Program-made: the position numbers and the translations under genes | The notes under the pieces: generated by a model | Told to the model about the DNA's origin: nothing | Seen by the model: the letters and a program-made list of their open reading frames with translations, nothing else | The model's database searches: none | NCBI GenBank assembly: GCA_013398015.1 | Contig: VZRR01011537.1 | Coordinates: 331,647 to 395,646 of the forward strand | Reading direction: 5' to 3' | Length of the DNA stretch: 64,000 bases | Origin: Oreocharis arfaki | Lineage: Eukaryota; Chordata; Aves; Passeriformes; Paramythiidae | Shown here: positions 51,701-62,300 of the stretch, in pieces | Layout: every line of letters starts with the position of its first letter | Numbering within the stretch: position 1 is the first letter of the stretch

Positions 51701-54700
51701 CAGTCAAATTCATAATGAATTATTCGTAAGTAATTTAACCCAAAGAGCTTTGTTCCAAACTCATGTCAAACTCTGCAGATATAACAAAGCATTCAGGACA
51801 ACTTATTTTAGGAATCAGCAATATGCTTTAGGCAGAAATCTCAACTTGTAAATACTGCATTCTGGCCCAGCAGATTTCCTTCCTGATAGACCATGAGCAC
51901 TTCATAATTCTAGGGCAAAACCATGAAGATTAATAAAAAGCAGAAAAAGGATTTTAATCAACACAGCCAGCTGGTCTGTGGTTTGGATTATGTTGTGGAA
52001 GGCAAAGTGTAACATTAAGATTGAATGAAAAATGCAAAGCGCTGATTACCCTGCAGACTACCCACCAGCTAAATTAATATCAAACTCAAATTTGCAAATC
52101 CTGTGCTTATATTACTGCATGTAGGCATTTGTGATACTTTTAACATCAACTAGAAATTTTAAAATCTGCCTTTAAAATAATGAGTGTTGTTTCAAATCCT
52201 GTTCATAGAAGTCACTTTCCACCCGTTACTAAGAAGATGACCTATTTTAGATCTCATCCTTTAAAAGTATTGTGATGAGTTCCTTTTCTGGAGGGAGTAA
52301 AGGAGGAGACAGGATGTCTGGAAAAGCAACTGGTGAGGGATGAGGAGAGGGAGACTGCTTAAAGGCCAAGAGCAGAAAGATGAAGGCTTATCCAATACAG
52401 GGGCATGCAGCCAAAGGATGGAACTGTGGTCTGCAGAGGAACAGCTTTGGGTGCCTGGGAGAAGGTGTCTCCTCCAGGACACAGACCTAAAGAGGCTCCA
52501 GAGGCTGCAGCCTTACCACTGCTCCTGATCAGCAGATGTAGGCTGCTGCCAGCTGCTGTGGGGTGAAGGGAGAAGGGGGAAATGAGCTGGCTGGACCCTG
52601 GCCAAGGAGCAACAAAAGGCTTGTGTGCCATCCCCTTATCGTCCTGCCCCGTCGGCCACCCAGCCCACAGAGCACCATAGCAACCAGAGTTAAAATTGGG
52701 TCAGGACTGCCAGCGCAAAACCTGTTATTTTGAATATAGGGTTTGCACTGAAAATGTTCATTCATGTGCTGTTTCGACAGAAAACATGCTGTTTGGTGAA
52801 GCTGAAGAGGGGAGAGGAAACCATGCTTATGAGGAAGTCAGTGCCCAAAGTGCTGTGAGTGCATGAATTTGACTTTTTTTACTCTCACTGTACCTGGACA
52901 AGACACACGAGGACTAACTAAAGTTCCATTACACGTCTTGAATCTCACTGAGGTTCCAGGCAATGCCCACAGTGCCCTGGGCACATCAGCCAGGCTGCTC
53001 CTGACCACCTGCCAGCACGGCCCAAAGATAAGCAGGAGGAAAAGCAAGTCACTGGACAAATATATGTAATCTAGGGTTGGGACATACTTATGCCTTGGCC
53101 TTTCCTTAGAAAGCACAGTTCTTTCAGCTAAATGCATGATCCATAACAAGCAAATGCCACTCCAGGTATTTTGTGATGGTTTGCATAGTTTGATTAAAAT
53201 TACTCTGTCCATATTTGAAGAATTTAACAAATACTATGCATGCATAAAAGCAGGCCGGGGGGGTGGAAACGTAACAGTGAAAACAGTTTCTTTCAATTAC
53301 TTGATTCCCACTGTACAGAAAAAAAAATCATTCATACTTTTTCTGGAGAAATATTTATTTGTAGCTTAACAAGGATTTTGAGTTAGCATGCCAGGATCAA
53401 AGCATTCAAGCTGAAAAGCTAAATCTAGACCCAGTACATTCCTCACTGGGCCTGATTTTTCAAAAGTGCTGAGCACATCGTTTTACTAAAACAGGACCTA
53501 TTTGATTAGTCCCAAACATATATAATTCTGACACATGTGAGCATCTCAGTGTGCCTAATTAATTTACCCTTACAACACTGACCCACTTCCAAATCCTCTT
53601 CCCCCTCAGGAAGAAAAAAACACAATTAGCAAAGTTTTATTAGTGAGCAATGGAGGCATGAAGGCTTCATCAGTGGTCCCAGGGCTGCAGAGGAGCAAGA
53701 CTGCATCCCAGCCTCCTTGTGTCACAGATGTCATCCAAAGCTCTGGAGCTACAAACTAAAACTTCCCAAACATCCTGTTTCAAAAAGAACCATCTCCCTT
53801 AAGAAACCTGAGAGACATTACTCAAGACTGTTTTGTCTGGAATGAACTAAACCTTGGCTTTTAAACGAACGTAACATTCACAAGCTGATATGATCAGCCT
53901 CACTGTTCTGCTTACTAATAATTTTAAGGTGTTGACCAATTATGTTTCTTCAAGATTCAAGAAAATCTGAAGCCAAGAAGTTAAAAAAACCTCAAAACTT
54001 GTGCCCACAGAAAGAAACAGATAGGAATAATTTAATATTTCCAAAGGGAAGTAGGAAATCCCAGCAGCCATTTATTACCCATCAGTATGAGAAAAGCTCA
54101 AATCAGAGCCAGTCCTGCCTTTTGCCTTGTCCAACATGTAGGGGACACGAGAGGAAGCAAACATCTTGTGGAGGAGCAACCCATAAAAGCCAGCAGAGCA
54201 GCTGGGATTTTTGCAGTGGCAGACTGTCAGCGACACCGGACACAAATCTGAAGGAAGTTGTTTCTCTGTAGCACAGTTTATCATTAAAGAATTATTAAGA
54301 TTCTATTAAGACATTAATAGAGTTATTCCAAGATGAAGGTAAGATCAGTAAATGATTCCTTATTGTGAATTTCCATCAGTTGTGTTCAATGCTTCCAAGT
54401 GTACTGTAATGTCACATATAAACACCATGTCTTCATATAGAACAACACACCATATGAAAATCTTACAGCACTGCAATTCAAAAATTATGGTAAGTTTTCT
54501 GTGTATTTTGAAAGCAGTTTCTAAACCTAAAACTAACTGGCTTATTTTAAACACTTATTTTTAACTGTAGCACTCTTACCAATATAAAGAGTAAACCTGA
54601 TATAAACCAGGTTCACATTTTGCAGATGGATTGGCTCAGGTTCTATGCAACAGGTTTGTCATTTAAGAAGTCAGTGACTCCTGAGTGAGGAACTTCTTGT

Positions 54701-57700
54701 ACTGTGAGCAGAATTTAACCAACAGCAAATATTAATGAAAGTATTTTTCTGATTTCATAAAGCAAGCTAAAATCCTAGAAAAATGTAGATAATCAGGACT
54801 TAAGCAAAAGCTCACCTCCAGGTCTCCTGTCAGACCTGTGCTGTGCAGGACTCCAAACTCAGCCTCTTCACTACCTACCAGGCATCTTCTTAACTAAAGA
54901 GTCACTTGAACTGAGCTCTAGAGAGAGAACAAGATACCTCTTTGCTCACAGCTGTCTACAGCTGTGCTAAAGACTATCAGCAATTCCAGGAGCAGACTCA
55001 TACCTCAGAACCGCTCATTCTGCTCCTTCGCCTTGTCCTTGGTTTCTGTGGAGTGGCCATGCAGCATTTTCAGCGTTTACAGCCTCTTAACTTAGTGCAC
55101 TGGGCTTTGAAGTGATCTCAGGTTCCTTCTTCAAGCGCTGCTGCCACTGCTAGATCAAACTCCATGAAAGCACAGCGAAGTAATTTGTGTTACAGTCAAG
55201 TAAAAATATGAATTGCCACACCATGTTCTTGGTATGCACAGCATGGTTTGAAACCCAGATCAGATGGTACAAGATCACCCCATTCTAGCCCTGCACTTGT
55301 CTCCTGCAACTTACAGCTGTAACTTTCACACAGACTGGCAGTGTGCTTTGCCTCAGCTCCCTCTTAAGTTAGGCTCGTATTCCAGTGATGGATGTCTGAA
55401 GGTCTCTTACAACCACATTGTGGTAAAAATAGATAAGGGAAAGAGAATTTCCTGTTCCAAGTAGAATGTATGTAAACCAATAATAATTCATTATTCAGTA
55501 TTCACAAAAATTGTTTCAACTTAGAATGATCACTATTAAAAACTGTTGTAACTTTTTTACTGAGGACACAGAAATGCCAAAAAAAACCCCCCAAAAACCC
55601 AAAAAACCTCAAACACGAAACAAAACAAAACAAAAACCACACCAAAAAACCCCACCAAACAATGGACATGCTTAAAAGTCTTCAAACCTTTTCATTTGGA
55701 AAGGTCAATCTATACTTCCTTTGGCTGTACAGGATGGAAAATGCTGCTGGCCATGTTTTCCCTGTGGTATTCTTCTGTGGTAGTTCTACTTCAATGCCAT
55801 ACAAGGGAGAAGGACAGCAGGAGACCAAGAATGTCACCAGTACAGTGCTGTCAAGATCAGTTCCACTTCCTCAAACATAGTAAAGTCTTGGCAGTTAGGG
55901 GAGTGAGAATCATTCCTAGAGCTTCTATATTTCCAGTCCAAAATGGATCAAAATCTGGTCCTGTAGGTCAGTCGCTCACTGGGTATCTGGTGGGGCTGTG
56001 TTTAACCCCAGTAAGCAGCTAAACAGCACCCAGCCACAGTCCTTTTTACACCAAGTATTTAATTTGTGCTAGGTCTTCCCTAGATTTTGCCAAGATTTAT
56101 ATTTGTTATCTCAGACATGTTAGAACATAGCCTTCATACAGCCACGCGTCACCTCAAATCTGAATGAAATCTTCAACAATATCTTGCTAAAAACATAAGA
56201 CAGGAGCAAAGAACTAGTTGAAAATTCTTAAATTGGCAAACTGATGTGTAATTAAATCACCACAAGTTTTTTAAGAGAGAAAATAGTTGCTATCCCAGAT
56301 GCACCTCACCTTAGACTCTAATTACAGAAAGCCTTTTGATGACAGGAAACACTTAGAGCTTATATTCTCCTGCTGCAGTGCTCTGTGACACTGGGAAGAC
56401 TATTACAGTCCAGAATAGTGTGATGAAAACCAGGTGGGCCTAAAAAGGTAGAATTTTTGTTCAAAATGCCCATGCATTATCATCTGTGACCAGTTGACTC
56501 TTCCCTCAAGTATGGACCACAAAAAACTAAAGGCACAAACTTCTGATTGTTTTGTATCCAGAGTTCCAAGACCAGCTAGCCTCTGGAATATTATAGAACA
56601 GTGGTTTACACTACAAATACTTCCCAGGAAAAAAAACCTCACACCACAAAAAAGCCTTTAAACACATAAGGTCAAACTAGTGAGTCATTTAAGGAAAAAA
56701 AAGCCAGACATTGCAATTGACCCCACCTAAGGGTATGCATCTGAAAAAAAAATCAGTGAGAAGGACATCCTTAAAGGAAATCCCAAAATAGTGACAAAAG
56801 AGATGCCAAATCAAGGCACAGAAACAAATTTAACTCTCCCATCACATTGTCAGGCAATAAATATACAATTAAGGTACACTGGTGTTTGCAGACTGTGGCA
56901 AGGTCTTTTTAGACATTCATTTTTCTTCCTAATGTTTCCCTTTCACTGCTAAATAATTTCATTCAGAGAACAGTTGTTCAAATGTAACTTTCCCATCATA
57001 AATCTTTAAAAGCCTGCAGTCTCTCTATTATATTTACTTTCTCTTCTCTACACAAAAAGAAGGATTGATCTAAACATACCCTATAACACTATTTATACTT
57101 TACTTGATTATATCTGATTTCCTTCTGAGCAACTAATGTAAAATTTCATTCGAATAGCTTTTCCTTAAAAATGTATTTCCTAAATATAAACAGAAAGAAT
57201 TTTCCCGTGCAGGTGTGTATCCATATGCAACTTACAAAGCCACGCAGGCAAGATATTCTTTTTCTCAATATTTCTATTCTTTCATCACGCTAACATAAAT
57301 CACAAACAGCAAGAAAAAATATAACCTGAATTTAGGAGTAAATAGTTCATTCCTGCTGTACAGTTTCAGAGGAAAAAGAAAAGGTAGCTAAAACATAACT
57401 CATTGAAACAGCAGTAGCATTGTTAAATCACACAGCTGTGGCAGTAATGATGGGACTGCTTTCTGAAATGGAAACACACAGACAACTGAATTGATCTGTT
57501 GTTCCCTTACTTACACTTATTTTAGAGGGCATTTGCACAGTGCCACATTTCTCTTTTAGGTTTTTGGTTGGGTTTGGTTCTGTTAGCAAAAAAATAAATA
57601 GACTTATATCCAAAAAAGGGCAGCAGATACTAAAAGAAGGCCTATGCCTGTAGGACAGAAGCAGGTCTCCTTATCGCAAATAGTACTTAACACCCTCCCA

Positions 57701-57906
57701 TTTTCTGAAAACTGAAGTGTATCCCAGCTCAGCAGTGCTCCTACCCATTTGCTCTTGTCTGCTTAACGTACAATATCATATAACTTCACTATGCTCCATA
57801 TGATCATTTTATTTACACGTCTGGAGCAGGATGCTCTGTCTGGGATGCAGTAAAACCTTGAGCAATGGAAATCTTGCAAAACTGTCAGTGGTGAACTGAG
57901 AGGAGG
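48721..57906. other. Intergenic block, no supported gene
   Basis: AT-rich sequence between the CpG island and the LTR nest. It holds the A/C tract at 55.6 kb and scattered A runs. Open frames up to 130 codons lack any recognisable motif. Confidence 0.55.
55577..55661 (+). repeat. A/C-only tract, about 85 bases
   Basis: Apart from one T and one G the tract is built only of A and C, including runs of C6, C3 and C4 and (AAAAC)n units. The opposite strand is therefore G/T-only with GGGG, GGG and GGGGGG runs. Confidence 0.65.
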
Positions 57907-58080
57907 TGTCACGCTGCTTTTGATGTTGAATTATGCAAAAACAAATCTGACTCATCAACCCCGAAGTTAAACATCCTGATAGTGAGGTGAAGGCGTGGCA
58001 GATACAGTAAAGTATCCTTATCTAAAGATGCTGAGCTGACACAGCTGACCTGGAGACATATGACTGACAGTGAATCACTT

Positions 58081-58130
58081 TATACTATAAAAGTGCCACT
58101 TATGTATATACTATATAAGTGCCACTTTCA
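58081..58130. repeat. 26-bp tandem duplication carrying a TATA-like core
   Basis: TATACTATA followed by AAGTGCCACTT occurs twice, at 58081 and 58107, with one indel. Both copies include a TATA-like motif (TATAAAA and TATATAA) inside the outer LTR. Confidence 0.6.
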
Positions 58131-58558
58131 AATGGCAGGGATTTCTAGCATACTCCTTCTTGGAGCTTGTGTGGAGATTCCTCCCTTGGGTGGAGATGCC
58201 TCTTAAGGTGAGCTAAAGACGTTTGCCCACAATCATCTGTATGGGTGAGTAACACGGATCTTTACTCAATAATTGGAGGGTTTTTTGATAGCTTTAATAT
58301 CACTGCTTTGATACAGTACATTATCCTATACTACAACAGTAGTGTTAGCTTCTATACCATGTAGTAATTCTATTAAGATCTTTTTGTCGAATCATTTATC
58401 ACAATAAATCGTTCATTTTTATGTATCTGGCTTGCCATCCTTAATCCTGCATGACAAAATCGTACAAATGTTCAATCACATGCATACAATTCCTTAAACT
58501 GTTGACCAAGTCTGGGACTAAGATTGGATCCAACCTCACCTAGACTCCTCTCTGAGAA

Positions 58559-58564
58559 GGTGTT
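58559..58564. repeat. Target-site duplication, left copy (GGTGTT)
   Basis: This is the left copy of the 6-bp repeat flanking the inner LTR. It lies directly after CTCTCTGAGAA of the outer element. Confidence 0.7.
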
Positions 58565-58911
58565 CGTTGTTTTGGTTTTTCACTGCATGCCTTGTTCGCG
58601 TTAGCAGTGAAAAACTTTCTCATAAGTTGTAAGATAAACAATGCCCATGTTTTTGTAACGAATCTTTTTTAGGCTGTACTGTTAGAATTGTTTTGCATTC
58701 TTTCTCCGGAGGCGGAGGAAGGTAATAGACTGAATTTGTATCTTATCAATTTGGAGAGGCTTAACCTCTTTATCCAATTGTTGATTGTCTGCACATATGT
58801 ATATAAGTGTGAGAATAAACGAGGTGCCAGGCTTTTTGCCCGTTGGCCCGAGACCTTGGTGTGTGTATGAAACCTGCGTCTATGCCTGATTACTAGTGTC
58901 GATCCGCGACA
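58565..58911 (+). mobile_element. Solo LTR of an avian class II-like endogenous retrovirus, nested in another LTR
   Basis: A 347-bp element is flanked by a perfect 6-bp direct repeat GGTGTT (58559-58564 and 58912-58917). It ends in CA (CCGCGACA) and begins CG where TG is expected, which may be a single change. It has promoter architecture in order: CCAAT at 58774-58778, TATATAA at 58800-58806 and AATAAA at 58814-58819, with the signal just downstream of the TATA box as in many beta/alpha-type LTRs. A 6-bp target duplication is typical of class II (ERVK-like) avian elements. No primer-binding site, gag, pol or env sequence follows, so it is a solo LTR left by recombination. Several retained CpGs and the intact duplication suggest it is relatively young. 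Confidence 0.7.
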
Positions 58912-58917
58912 GGTGTT
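58912..58917. repeat. Target-site duplication, right copy (GGTGTT)
   Basis: This matches the left copy exactly, and the outer element resumes after it with TAGAAAGCCAGAGGCC. The match supports insertion by a retroviral integrase making a 6-bp stagger. Confidence 0.7.
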
Positions 58918-59080
58918 TAGAAAGCCAGAGGCCATTCTGAACCTTGTGACTCAGTGAGAGGGATTCTCTAACAAACTTAGAAGCTCCCACTCCACCCACA
59001 ACAATATCATATACTCCATTACCTCATGTCTTTTTAGAAACAATTTCTGGAAATGCAGAGCTGTGGTTGTTGTCAAACAC

Positions 59081-59086
59081 TTTATT
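59081..59086 (-). other. Polyadenylation signal of the MYRF-family gene
   Basis: AATAAA on the minus strand lies 160 bases past the stop codon. It is the first canonical hexamer downstream of the stop, so the 3' UTR would be about 180 nt with cleavage near 59060. A 12-A run on the minus strand (T-run on plus, about 59092-59103) lies just upstream. Alternative distal sites would have to lie inside the LTR nest. Confidence 0.6.
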
Positions 59087-59245
59087 TTTCTACTTTTTTT
59101 TTTAATCTAAAAGTGAAAAAGAACAAGAAAGTCCCATACAACTCAGCAAGAGGTTTAAAAGGTATGCAGGGTCATTTGCAAGTCTCTTTTTCATATCAAA
59201 TGTTCCCTCATCTTTTCCCCAAAGAACAGAACATTTGGCAACATT

Positions 59246-59332
59246 TTAGTTACACTGACGATAGAAGTAGAAGTAGTAATCAGTAAAAAACATTCCAGCA
59301 AAATAAGGGTCTGTCAAGCAGCTAGCAAAACC
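59246..59332 (-). CDS. MYRFL: MYRF-family terminal coding exon with stop codon
   Basis: The acceptor is a long pyrimidine tract ending TTCTTTTGCAG. The phase-0 frame encodes 28 residues, GFASCLTDPYFAGMFF and then TDYYFYFYRQCN, and ends with TAA at 59246-59248. The TDYYFYFYR..C ending is typical of MYRF proteins. The intron separating it from the previous exon (59333-59419) is only 87 bp, close to the vertebrate minimum. Confidence 0.88.
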   Translation of the reverse strand, partial: GFASCLTDPYFAGMFFTDYYFYFYRQCN

Positions 59333-62300
59333 CTGCAAAAGAAAAATAAAGGAGATTCATAGAGATTTCAGTTCAAATGCTGTTTGTCTTTTGCTATGTC
59401 ATCATTTGAAAAGGCTTACCGGCACAGCTACGCGGAAAGAGTACGCGCTGTCATACAGCTTAGCTACAGGGAGAGCCCAAACATGCTGGCGTCCCTAGGA
59501 GATAAATGAGAGACATCAGGTAACCTTACTTCATGGGAAACTGGATAGGAGGATAAGCTCTGGAAATATTTAATTGACAAATGCAGTGCAAAGTAATTAT
59601 GATACCAAGCCTTGATAGCTGTAGTCAAAGTATTTAAAGACCAAGTACTGACTTAAAACCCTGCAAATGTGGGTTTACTCTGATCAGCTCCACATGGGAT
59701 CTGCAGGCATCTGACTCCCAGTGACACTCAGCTGGCTCTGAATAACTGGATTCTCTCACTCATTTTCTAAGCAAATCACACAATAAATAGGGATTGTTCC
59801 TGATGTGCCAAGTGGCCTGAGAGCTTTAAGTTGTAATACTAGCAAATAGTAGTTCTGCTGATTTTGGGACAGCAACTTTAGCAGTGCTCAGAAGACAGAA
59901 AAGTTCCTCTATACATTCTAAAGATATAGGTGTCTTCACTCAGTATTTCAAAAACAGATACCTGCAATGTTTCATGCTATATTTTATTACAGTGTTCTGC
60001 CATGTACAAGTGAAATAGCATATTTTGTACCTGAAATGTTTATGCTACAATGAATAAAAAAAATTTCAATCCTCCCCTCTCTTTTACCCAATGATCCATG
60101 GTAACTTCTATTTCTAGTGTCTCAACTCCTTCATCTTTCTCTCCTCACCTCACTTTCTGACACATCCTCTCTGCTGGAGATGATTTGTTCCCATGACAAA
60201 ATTTATGTGGTACTGCTAAGTCCAAATGATTGCTGTTCTGCCTTTTGGTAGGGAATAAGCCTTCCAATCCCTAGAAAAATCCTCTTGAAAGAAACTTCTT
60301 CAACTAGGCAGCATTTCTATACTGAGTCACATCAAATCTGAATGCTCACTGCTGCTGGAGGCTAGTTAGCTTTACTCTTTTGATGTGGATTTCAGGTTGA
60401 CACAGGAAATCTCTTTGCCCAGTTTTGCCAGTTAGCTTCAAGGACATTTCTGCATTGTGAAACTCTCTATGTCTGACTTAATTTCAATTCTATTGAAATT
60501 ACAGCAGACAGGTCAAAACTTGGAAAATCTGGGCTTTCAGATGACTTTGCCACAGTTACAGAGAAGCCTGCAACTTTTTGCAAAGACATTTGAAAAGCTG
60601 AGCAAAAAGTCAGCTTAAGGCTGGAGGTATTTGACTAAGCACAGAAAAAAAATTAAAATCAATTAAAAACAGGTTATGTATGGGAGCAGAGGTCAGAATT
60701 CTAAAGAAGATTCTGAAATTACTTCCAAATTCAGGGATGTTTGTTTTACAATGTGTTCAGAAATGCTATTATCATTGCTTCTGCTTTTCCTTCCATTTTA
60801 GCCAGAATCAACATTTCCAAACAAACATCAACAAATGGAGGCCTTTAAGGAGTCTTGTACGTCCAGGGAACTTGATGAGAGTTTAAAGCCTTCATCAATT
60901 TACTGGAGATGCTTAAAGATTTACAGGACCTGGTCACTAAATATTTTTTTACTGGGAGAAGCTAACATGTTTTAACAGCTTTTATCCCTATTGAGGCAAT
61001 CCAGAGAATGATACGTAAACAACTTTCGCTTTTAAAATGAAGAATTTTCCCTAGAGGGATTTATTGGTAAACTCCTGTTCACGCAAAAATAAAGGGGAAT
61101 ACTACCATTGTTACCAGCAAATTCAAGACTTTAAAACTGGAATTCATTACCCAGAAGATAGTAATGGAAACTGTAAAGTAGATGAGAGTTTGGAGGACTC
61201 TGTCTCCTAAAGCTCTGAGTGATAAATTATTCCCATTTTTAAAGAATCTCTGGAGTTATAATGAGTTATAGTGGTGACTTAGGCTGCAGCAGAATCAAAA
61301 CTGTGCTTGCAGAGAATCACTGGATAGACTTTTATAAAAGTCAGCAGAAAACTGACTCCAAAAAAATGACCGCATCTCATTATGGTCATGCCAAAGCCAG
61401 CCATGACTGACAGACTCAAAGTACCACTGGATTTTTAGCACTTTAACAAAGGTCACAATTTTGCAGCCATTAGTTTTATTAAAATGGTCCCCACAAGCCA
61501 GAGTACTGCTGCAAAAATCTTACCTGTGTGGTTTCTTGGAAATCCTTCCTACTGATTTGGCTTGAAGAATAATGGGAGCAATAATTTCCAAATGTGACTT
61601 TGCAGAGAAATATAATTAATGGTTCTGTGGTGCTTCAAGAAACAGAGAAAAATAAGGATAAATTACTTTATTAAAACCGAAATCAGTTGCCCCCAAACCA
61701 CAAACCAATATTCAAAATAAATTCATACTCAGTGAAACTCTGAGTATGATGTATTAGTCCCTACATGGGAGGGCTGTACTATCGGATTATAATGGCATAG
61801 ATTTAAAAGATAAATTTTCAGTGGCTGTAGAAAACAAGCAGACACTTCAGGAGTACTGTTATATTTCATCTTATGTGAAAATGGCAGACGTTTACAGGGA
61901 TAACATTGAAGATCAAAAGACTGGATGAGTCCTTCTTGCAGAGACAGAAGCCATAGTGTCAGCAAGCACATTGTTTGGCAGCTGTTCTGGCAATCGCTGG
62001 CCTTTCTTAGAATGTAACTCCAAAAGAAAGGACTTGTTCCCTCTGGGAGAACATGGAGCTGGGCTTTTGAGGAGAAAATACCTGCTGAGAGGAATAAGTC
62101 TGCTGCTTTTCCCTGCTATAAGTCACAATTTTATGCAATACCGGAAGTTCCTGCACAAGAATCTCTCTTTTACAGGGCTTGGCACAACAGGCTTTGAGTT
62201 GAGAATGGTACTGGGCCTATGCTACAGCAAGGAATCTACCCAAAGGTCTACATTAAGAATTTAACTGTGCATAGATTTTTCCCACTCCTCTGAATAGGAC

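Larger units (their letters stand above)
57907..58994 (+). mobile_element. Outer LTR-like element (probably ERVL-class) interrupted by a younger LTR
   Basis: It begins near TGTCACG at 57907. It has TATAAAA at 58086-58092 in a duplicated 26-bp block and a possible polyadenylation signal AATAAA at 58403-58408. The right part (CTAAGATTGGATCCAACCTC... and, past the inserted LTR, ...AACCTTGTGACTCAGTGAGA) resembles avian endogenous retrovirus LTR or flanking sequence I associate with ERVL-type elements. Without the inner element and one target copy it would be about 735 bp. No coding remnants are visible. I found no 5-bp duplication at the ends, so both edges are uncertain by tens of bases, and a non-LTR origin is not excluded. 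Confidence 0.5.
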
